A stretch of DNA of 6,025 bases from an uncultured Clostridia bacterium. Lineage in GTDB: Bacteria > Bacillota > Clostridia > Christensenellales > UBA1242. The stretch spans positions 1-6,025 of the forward strand of contig CANDFN010000061.1 in NCBI GenBank assembly GCA_947384015.1, given 5' to 3'. The notes under the pieces are model-generated. The model was given only the letters and a program-made list of their open reading frames with translations, was not told where the DNA came from and searched no databases. The position numbers and the translations under genes are program-made. This document shows positions 1 to 4,888 of this stretch, piece by piece (the first letter of the stretch is position 1; each line of letters starts with the position of its first letter).

Positions 1-117
1 TTCCAGAATTGTGTTGATAAAAAAACAATATATTTTAATGCAAAAAAATGACAAGATTTTGCATCTAAAAATTATATATTTTCAGAGTGTGGTGAAATTG
101 AGTTTATTGTAGGAAAT
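1..117 (+). pseudogene. Upstream part of the BspA-like LRR gene, separated from the main reading frame by an in-frame TGA
   Basis: Read in the same frame as the 118-4104 gene, bases 1-117 encode recognisable repeat sequence. It starts with an F-x-N-C repeat end, then IYFNA, two lysines, a stop at 49-51, and QDFAS followed by the rest of the module. The order matches later modules (FNA, two residues, Cys, acidic pair, LTSN) without any insertion or deletion. The stop occupies the place of a cysteine that is TGT or TGC in all five other copies (409, 793, 1381, 1756, 3262), so one base change explains it. The coding unit clearly began left of the window. Either the gene is a recent nonsense pseudogene, or this is a sequence error, or only the downstream part is translated. 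The lack of any other stop over more than 1,300 codons argues that the lesion is very recent or artefactual. Confidence 0.75.
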
Positions 118-2100
118 ATGGTTGAAAATATCCCAGCATATTTGTTTACTTCAGAAATGGGTTCTATTCAACTTGACAAAATAATAATTCCAAACAGTGT
201 TACAAAAATAGGCGCATACGCATTCTATCAATGTTCAAGTTTAACATCTGTCACTATAGGTGAAAATGTTAATACTATAGGAGATTATGCCTTTAGTGGT
301 TGTTCTAAATTAAAAAATATTAAACTTCCAGAAAGTTTGATTAGTATTGGAAATAATGCTTTTTCTGGATGTGGTGGATTAACATCAATATATTACAATG
401 TTACTAATTGTGAAAATATTGGATCTAATATATTTACAGGTTCTGGGAGTGTTGAACAAGGCTTATCTGTTATAATTGGCGACAATGTAAAATTAATACC
501 TAATAGATTGTTTCAATCTACCACATATACTAATAGCGGACAGGTGATAGTTGGTGTGACATCTGTATATATTGGTGCTAATGTTGAAAGTATCGGAGAT
601 TATGCATTCTCTGGATGTGTTAATCTTAATTCTGTAAATATTCCAAACAGTGTAGTTAGTGTTGGTAGTTCGGCGTTTGAGAGGTGTTCTAGTCTTACTG
701 AAATTACAATACCAGAAAATGTTACAAACCTTGGCGCTGGGGCCTTTAGATATTGTTATAATTTAACTTCTATAAATTTTAATGCGATAAATTGTGATGA
801 TTTAACTTCAAATGGATATGTATTTGAATCTGCAGGTAAAGATGGTTCTGGAGTAATTGTGACATTTGGAGAAAATGTTACAAAAATTCCTGCATATTTA
901 TTTGCAAGTAGCTCTTCTTCAACAGGGCAAATAAATTTAAAACAAGTTTTAATTGGATCTAAAGTGACAAACATAGGGAATTATGCATTTAGTAATTGTT
1001 TAAATTTAACATCAATCACAATTCCTGTAAACGTTACAAGTATCGGAAATTATGTTTTCTCATCTTGTTATAATCTTGAAGGCGTTGTAATAGAAGATGG
1101 TTTAACAAGTATTGGTAATTATGCCTTTAATGGATGCTCTAAGATTGAAAACATTAAACTTCCTGAAAGTTTGATTACTATTGGAGATTCTGCTTTTTAT
1201 AATTGTTCTGGTTTGATGTCTATATTAATACCAAATAATACAACGCAAATAGGAAATAATGCCTTTTCAGATTGTTCGGGATTGACATCAATAACAATAG
1301 GGGAAGGTGTTTCAACAATAGGAAGTTATGCTTTTAGGTCATGCTATAATTTAACCGAAATATATTTCAATGCTGTAAATTGCAAAGATCTAACCTCAAA
1401 CAGTAACATATTTTCATCGGCAGGGAAAAATACAGAGGGTGTATCTGTAATAATCGGAGAGGGTGTAACAAAAATTCCAGCTTACTTGTTCTACACTTCA
1501 TCATCGTCAAGTTCCCATAATATCACAAATTTAATAATTGGAGAAAATGTTATTGGTATAGGTAATTATGCATTTATTAATACAAATCTAACAAGCATTA
1601 TTATACCAGACAATGTAGAAATAATAGGAAATAGTGCCTTTTCAGGATGTTTAAATTTAATGTCAGTAATAATTGGAAAGAATGTTACTAGTATAGGAAA
1701 TTATGCGTTTGGCTCATGCTATAACTTAACAGAGATACACTTCAATGCTGTAAATTGCAATGATTTAACGTCAAATAGTAGTGTATTTTCTGGTGCAGGT
1801 CAAAAAAACGAAGGGGTTAAAGTTGTTTTCGGACAAGATGTAACAAAAATCCCAGCATATATCTTATACTCATCAAGTTCAACTAATATGTCAAGAATAG
1901 TTGATGTTATTATCGGAGAAGGTGTTACAACTATTGGAAATAGCGCTTTTTATGGTTCTTCTAATTTGGTTTCATTAACAATTCCAAACTCGGTGGTTAC
2001 TATAGAAAGCAATGCGTTTTATAATTGTTCAAATATGACTTCTATTAATATTGGCAATAGCGTAGGGGTTATTGGAAATAATTCGTTTAATAATACATTC
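1..2100 (+). repeat. LRR_5 solenoid 1 of the surface protein (degenerate 69-bp units)
   Basis: The array alternates ordinary 23-codon LRR_5 units with longer composite modules. Units end in AF or VF followed by two residues, Cys, and Ser/Asn/Leu. Repeats are diverged at DNA level except locally. One unit pair shares an otherwise unique IKLPESL core (319-339 and 1150-1170), pointing to duplication of a block of several units. The array is entered at the left edge and continues beyond it. Confidence 0.88.
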
Positions 2101-3456
2101 TTAACAGATATTACTATTAATAGTTCATTTGTGTATAATAACGCGACTTCTTCTAGTGCGTTAGGAAGTTTGCTGGCTAATGCAAAAAATATATATGTAA
2201 TTAAATCTATTGATAATGGGTCTAATAGTTATTTAACAAGTGACAAATTTAAACTATATCAACAAGAAGATAATTATAACATTTATTCTATTGCTACGTT
2301 TGATCGTGATTCAAATGGATTTATGTTTGCTTCGGTTAAAGGAGGTTTGTCAGTAGTAGGATATAATGGAAACAGTGAAAATGTTACCATACCAGAAACT
2401 TTTAATGGACAACCTGTTATTGAAATAGGTGAAAGTTGTTTTAAAGGTAATAATAATATTAAGAATATAAATCTGCCTAATAGTATTGTAAAGATAGGAC
2501 ATTCTGCATTTGCTAAATGTAGTAATTTAACAGAGTTTATTATACCGGATAGTGTGACAAACTTTGATACAAGTATCGCTATGGAAAGATCTCCGTTCTA
2601 TAATTGTACTGGTCTAAGATCTGTTGTTATTGGCATGGGATTAAAATCAATTCCATATTCAATGTTTTATAACTGTAGTGGATTGACATCTGTGGTAATA
2701 CCAGATAATATAACAAGTATAGGCAGGTATGCGTTTAATAATTGTTCTAGTTTGATGTCTATTACTATTCCTGACAGTGTGACAAGTATGTCGGGAGCCT
2801 TCTCAGGATGCTCTAATTTAGCTTCTGTAATTTTGTCAAAAAACATAACAAATATAGCAGATTCTATGTTTAGAGATTGTAGAAGCCTAGTTTCAATTGA
2901 AATACCTAAAGGAATAGTAAAAATCGAAGCAAGTGCATTCTCAAATTGCTCATCTTTAACTTATTTGGAGCTACCAGACAGCATTGTAAGTATTGGTAAT
3001 AGTGCGTTTTATAATTGCGCAAATTTAAGGAATATTGTATTACCTGTTGGAATTACAACTATAAATAATTCAGTGTTTAGCGGTTGCAAAAGTTTAGATT
3101 CTATTATAATCCCAGATTCTGTAACTAAAATTGGAGAAAGTGCTTTTTCAAATTGTTCAAGTTTAACTAATATAGTGATTCCAGAAAGAGTTGAAAGCAT
3201 AGGAAGAAATGCTTTTAGTTCATGTTCTAATCTAATAAAAATATACTTTAATACAAATGTTTGCCAGGGGATAACATCTAATAGTAATATTTTTGCTCGG
3301 TCAGGTCAAAATGGAGATGGAATAACGGTTGAGTTTGGGGATAATGTAAATATAATCCCAGAATACTTATTCTATACCTCGTATTCTAGTTCGGCAGCAA
3401 AAATAAAACAGGTTATTATTAGTAAAAATATATCTGTAATTGGTTCTGAAGCTTTT
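13..3456 (+). repeat. Six dispersed copies of a 71-79 codon composite LRR module
   Basis: Copies lie at 13-225 (with the stop codon), 373-609, 757-990, 1345-1575, 1720-1950 and 3226-3456. Each reads, in order: NL-x-x-I-x-FNA-x-NC, usually DLTSN, a short F-containing segment with a small residue and G, a hydrophobic beta strand ending in G-x-x-V, IPAYLF or a variant, a loop that is Ser-rich in most copies, and then an ordinary LRR_5 strand running to IG-x-x-AF. They therefore replace three standard 23-residue turns. Copies at 1345 and 1720 are the closest, sharing an identical 20-base run (1366-1385 and 1741-1760). Similar segments occur in clostridial BspA-like proteins, as far as I recall. 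Confidence 0.8.
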
Positions 3457-4104
3457 ACAAATTGTTCAAATTTATCGGCGATTTATTTTGAAGGATCGCA
3501 AGACGACTGGCTAAATGTAATGGGGAATGAAAATATTCCAAGTTATACAAAAATTTTATACTATAATGAAGGTTGTGTTCATAATTTAGAAGAATGGAGA
3601 TATTTAAACAATCTTCCATCTCAGATACTAACATTAGGAGAATGGGTCTTAGATAAAGAACCTACTTATGAAGAGGAAGGACATAGGCATTCAAAGTGCA
3701 TTGTTTGTGGATGTGTTTTTGAGGAAGATATTAAGGCTCTGGCAAAATATACAATTGTAAATGATGAAAAATATCCTTATACTATTGATGGCGAAGGGGT
3801 TTTATCATCAGGGAATAAGGGAAGAAATGGTTCATCATCAACTTATACTATTACAGCAGATGAAAAACCTATTGTTATATCACTTGAATATAAAGTTTCC
3901 AGTGAAAAGAATTATGATAAGTTAACTATAAAAAAAGGAACAGAAATTTTAGTAAATGGAATTTCTGGTACTACAGAATATCAAAAACTTTCAGTAACTT
4001 TGCAGGCTGGAGAGTCTCTAACTATAACATATAGTAAAGATAGCGGTGGTGCAAAAGGAGATGATTGTTGCTATATTAGAAATATTGACATTACAAATTC
4101 TTAA
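118..4104 (+). CDS. BspA-like leucine-rich repeat (LRR_5) surface protein, 5'-incomplete
   Basis: This is a 1,328-codon open frame made almost entirely of LRR_5/BspA-type repeats, with about 23 residues per unit and a consensus close to L-x-SI-x-IP-x-SVTSIG-x-x-AF-x-x-CS. Such proteins are secreted or surface solenoids that bind host or microbial ligands; the ligand here is unknown. Layout by residue: solenoid 1 (1-661), a capping and linker segment (662-734), solenoid 2 starting with a typical first unit (FMFASV, then IPETFNG) at about 735 and ending in the common BspA terminal motif IYFEGSQDDW at 1122, a Cys/His segment (C1153, H1155, H1189, H1191, C1194-x-x-C1197, C1199), and a beta-rich C-terminal domain (about 1210-1328). 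No LPxTG motif, transmembrane helix or wall-binding repeat is visible, so anchoring is unclear. The ATG at 118 is probably not the native start. It falls inside a conserved G-x-x-V segment of a repeat, no signal peptide follows, and the AGGAA at 111-115 is only two bases from it. Homology continues upstream across a TGA at 49-51. The stop codon is TAA at 4102. Confidence 0.9.
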   Translation: MVENIPAYLFTSEMGSIQLDKIIIPNSVTKIGAYAFYQCSSLTSVTIGENVNTIGDYAFSGCSKLKNIKLPESLISIGNNAFSGCGGLTSIYYNVTNCENIGSNIFTGSGSVEQGLSVIIGDNVKLIPNRLFQSTTYTNSGQVIVGVTSVYIGANVESIGDYAFSGCVNLNSVNIPNSVVSVGSSAFERCSSLTEITIPENVTNLGAGAFRYCYNLTSINFNAINCDDLTSNGYVFESAGKDGSGVIVTFGENVTKIPAYLFASSSSSTGQINLKQVLIGSKVTNIGNYAFSNCLNLTSITIPVNVTSIGNYVFSSCYNLEGVVIEDGLTSIGNYAFNGCSKIENIKLPESLITIGDSAFYNCSGLMSILIPNNTTQIGNNAFSDCSGLTSITIGEGVSTIGSYAFRSCYNLTEIYFNAVNCKDLTSNSNIFSSAGKNTEGVSVIIGEGVTKIPAYLFYTSSSSSSHNITNLIIGENVIGIGNYAFINTNLTSIIIPDNVEIIGNSAFSGCLNLMSVIIGKNVTSIGNYAFGSCYNLTEIHFNAVNCNDLTSNSSVFSGAGQKNEGVKVVFGQDVTKIPAYILYSSSSTNMSRIVDVIIGEGVTTIGNSAFYGSSNLVSLTIPNSVVTIESNAFYNCSNMTSINIGNSVGVIGNNSFNNTFLTDITINSSFVYNNATSSSALGSLLANAKNIYVIKSIDNGSNSYLTSDKFKLYQQEDNYNIYSIATFDRDSNGFMFASVKGGLSVVGYNGNSENVTIPETFNGQPVIEIGESCFKGNNNIKNINLPNSIVKIGHSAFAKCSNLTEFIIPDSVTNFDTSIAMERSPFYNCTGLRSVVIGMGLKSIPYSMFYNCSGLTSVVIPDNITSIGRYAFNNCSSLMSITIPDSVTSMSGAFSGCSNLASVILSKNITNIADSMFRDCRSLVSIEIPKGIVKIEASAFSNCSSLTYLELPDSIVSIGNSAFYNCANLRNIVLPVGITTINNSVFSGCKSLDSIIIPDSVTKIGESAFSNCSSLTNIVIPERVESIGRNAFSSCSNLIKIYFNTNVCQGITSNSNIFARSGQNGDGITVEFGDNVNIIPEYLFYTSYSSSAAKIKQVIISKNISVIGSEAFTNCSNLSAIYFEGSQDDWLNVMGNENIPSYTKILYYNEGCVHNLEEWRYLNNLPSQILTLGEWVLDKEPTYEEEGHRHSKCIVCGCVFEEDIKALAKYTIVNDEKYPYTIDGEGVLSSGNKGRNGSSSTYTITADEKPIVISLEYKVSSEKNYDKLTIKKGTEILVNGISGTTEYQKLSVTLQAGESLTITYSKDSGGAKGDDCCYIRNIDITNS
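2101..2319 (+). other. Cap and linker between the two LRR solenoids
   Basis: About 73 codons here lack the 23-residue pattern. They read as a divergent last LRR strand (DITINSSFVYN), a helix-like LGSLLANAKNIYV segment, and a polar stretch before FMFASVKGG. This resembles the usual C-terminal exit of one LRR_5 solenoid followed by the entry of another, so the chain probably has two separate curved domains. The assignment is inferred from the repeat pattern only. Confidence 0.6.
2320..3570 (+). repeat. LRR_5 solenoid 2 with regular 69-bp periodicity
   Basis: The repeat-ending Phe codons fall at 2440, 2509, 2596, 2665, 2734, 2800, 2869, 2938, 3007, 3076, 3145 and 3214. The spacing is 69 bases except for one of 87 and one of 66. 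The first unit is the degenerate entry type, and the array ends with one composite module (3226-3456) and a terminal IYFEGSQDDW motif near 3481. The 87-base unit carries a six-residue insertion (around DTSIAMERSPF), which would form a bulge on the solenoid. Confidence 0.85.
3571..4101 (+). other. Non-LRR C-terminal region: Cys/His segment plus beta-rich domain
   Basis: The segment from C1153-V-H to C1194-x-x-C1197 has the form often found after repeats in clostridial surface proteins: a Trp-Val-x-Asp-Lys-Glu-Pro-Thr strand, then an acidic-Gly-His turn, then a CxxC pair followed by a short acidic-Ile-x-Ala-Leu strand. It could bind a metal or form disulfides. The last 119 residues alternate hydrophobic and polar residues (ITADEKPIVISLEYKVSSE, later LQAGESLTITYSKDSG) and resemble CUB-like or jelly-roll ligand-binding domains of secreted clostridial proteins. 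Both fold assignments are by eye. Confidence 0.55.
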
Positions 4105-4122
4105 AGCAAACAACTAAATAAT

Positions 4123-4160
4123 AGTAAGCATAAGATTTAATCTTATGCTTATTTATTATA
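4123..4160 (+). terminator. Intrinsic terminator after the LRR gene
   Basis: A perfect 12-bp stem, TAAGCATAAGAT (4125-4136) with its complement at 4140-4151, encloses a 3-base loop. Two more pairs (one G-T) extend it to 4123-4153. It starts 18 bases after the TAA and is followed by a T/A-rich tail. The stem is AT-rich and the tail is not a pure T run, so efficiency may be moderate. Confidence 0.75.
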
Positions 4161-4182
4161 TAAAAAATGATAATAATGTATA

Positions 4183-4219
4183 AATGTCACATTATGGCGA
4201 ATTTGCTTGCCATAAAGTG
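4183..4219. promoter_or_regulatory. Inverted repeats over the DUF4364 promoter, candidate operator
   Basis: An imperfect dyad pairs CACaTTATGGC (4188-4198) with GCCATAAaGTG (4209-4219) around a 10-base centre; the only mismatch is A opposite A. The right arm overlaps the -35 box at 4207-4212. Just to its left is a small palindrome, AATGTcACATT (4183-4193). The dyad lacks a following T run, so it is not a typical terminator. A protein bound here would block RNA polymerase. The downstream winged-helix protein is an obvious candidate, but that is inference. Confidence 0.45.
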
Positions 4220-4235
4220 GACAATATAGTATAAT
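4207..4235 (+). promoter_or_regulatory. Sigma-A type promoter for the DUF4364 gene
   Basis: TTGCCA (4207-4212, one mismatch to TTGACA) and a perfect TATAAT (4230-4235) are separated by exactly 17 bases. The expected transcription start is around 4241-4243. That leaves a leader of only about 8-10 bases, with the Shine-Dalgarno at the very 5' end of the mRNA. Confidence 0.75.
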
Positions 4236-4241
4236 GAACAC

Positions 4242-4246
4242 GGAGA
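4242..4246 (+). promoter_or_regulatory. Shine-Dalgarno of the DUF4364 gene
   Basis: GGAGA ends four bases before the ATG at 4251 and supports that start. It coincides with the predicted transcription start region, so ribosome loading would depend on where transcription actually begins. Confidence 0.7.
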
Positions 4247-4250
4247 TTTT

Positions 4251-4787
4251 ATGGATTTTGTGCCAGATAACACTGTTAATAAGTTGATTTTATTGTATGT
4301 ATTAGATAAAATGGAAATTCCGTTAACCGAAAATTCTATTTTAGAGATATGTTCAAGCCAAAATGATTGGGTGCATTGGATGGATTGTAAAGAGTTGTTA
4401 GAACAACTTATACAGTCTAAATTTATTTATAAACCTAGCACGGATAATGACGAGAACAGATATAATATCACTGTAGCAGGCAGAGAGTGCTTGTCTCAAT
4501 TTTACACTCGCATACCAGCCAGCAGAAGGGATGAAATAGCAACCTTTGCAAGTGAAAATAAATTAAAGTTTAAACGTAATCAAGAATATGTTGCAAAATC
4601 TTACAAAAACGCAGACGGCAGTTATATGGTAGATTTAAAGATATTAGAACCGCTTACTACAGACTCTATTTTTTCTATAAGCGTTAAAACAGATACTAGG
4701 CATAGTGCAACCATTGCATGTAAACGTTGGAGAGAACTTGCTCCAACTGTTTATGAATACATATATAGCAAGATTATTGAAAACTAA
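4251..4787 (+). CDS. DUF4364 family winged-helix protein
   Basis: This 178-residue protein is the usual length for the clostridial DUF4364 family, whose role is not established; a transcription-factor-like function is assumed from its fold. Residues about 9-83 form a winged helix: helix 1 NKLILLYVLDKM, a second helix from TENSILEI, a recognition-like helix with DCKELLEQLIQSKFI, and a wing ending in RYNITVAGRECL, the form seen in PadR/MarR-like regulators. R87-IPASRRDEI-96 is a short linker helix, and 107-178 is an alpha/beta C-terminal domain (YVAKSYKNADGSYMVDLKI, then ATIACKRWRELAP) likely used for dimerisation or sensing. The ATG at 4251 has a GGAGA Shine-Dalgarno and a near-consensus promoter directly upstream. 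It stands alone between two terminators. A dyad over its -35 box suggests regulated, perhaps autoregulated, expression. I am confident of the family and not of the function. Confidence 0.85.
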   Translation: MDFVPDNTVNKLILLYVLDKMEIPLTENSILEICSSQNDWVHWMDCKELLEQLIQSKFIYKPSTDNDENRYNITVAGRECLSQFYTRIPASRRDEIATFASENKLKFKRNQEYVAKSYKNADGSYMVDLKILEPLTTDSIFSISVKTDTRHSATIACKRWRELAPTVYEYIYSKIIEN

Positions 4788-4819
4788 AAATTTGCAAAAT
4801 GGTTATATAAATAAACAAT

Positions 4820-4851
4820 AAAAGTAGATACGGCTACTTTTTTTGTTTTTT
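4820..4851 (+). terminator. Intrinsic terminator after the DUF4364 gene
   Basis: The stem AAAAGTAG (4820-4827) pairs with CTACTTTT (4834-4841) around the 6-base loop ATACGG. It runs into a T-rich tract to 4851 interrupted by one G. This is a canonical Rho-independent terminator, 32 bases beyond the TAA of the upstream gene. It should isolate the next gene from readthrough. Confidence 0.85.
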
Positions 4852-4878
4852 AATTACATATAAAAGTTTAAGATTAAA

Positions 4879-4884
4879 TATAAT
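4879..4884 (+). promoter_or_regulatory. Possible -10 box for the penicillin-binding protein gene
   Basis: A perfect TATAAT lies between the terminator and the ATG at 4889. The only -35 candidates at 16-19 base spacing are poor (for example TACATA at 4855-4860). Transcription from it would start at or within a couple of bases of the ATG. In such AT-rich DNA the hexamer may be chance, but only 37 bases separate terminator and gene, so a promoter must be here or inside the terminator region if the terminator works. Confidence 0.35.
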
Positions 4885-4888
4885 AAGC

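Noticed and set aside
49..51. TGA as selenocysteine or as a reassigned sense codon
   Set aside because: Replacement of Cys makes selenocysteine tempting, but I see no convincing SECIS-like hairpin just downstream and a solenoid structural Cys is an unlikely site. All eight tryptophans in the window use TGG and no other in-frame TGA occurs, which argues against TGA being a sense codon here.
756..974. Minus-strand open frame inside the LRR gene
   Set aside because: It is antisense to the repeat-coding frame with no recognisable domain; a shadow of the real gene. The same holds for 3009-3200.
2440..3214. Regular 69-bp spacing as a CRISPR or DNA satellite
   Set aside because: The periodicity is at protein level, with diverged DNA and no identical direct repeats with unique spacers. 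It is explained by 23-residue LRR_5 units.
4188..4219. Second terminator for the LRR gene
   Set aside because: The hairpin has a long 10-base loop and no following T run, and it overlaps a good promoter. An operator or DNA dyad is more likely.
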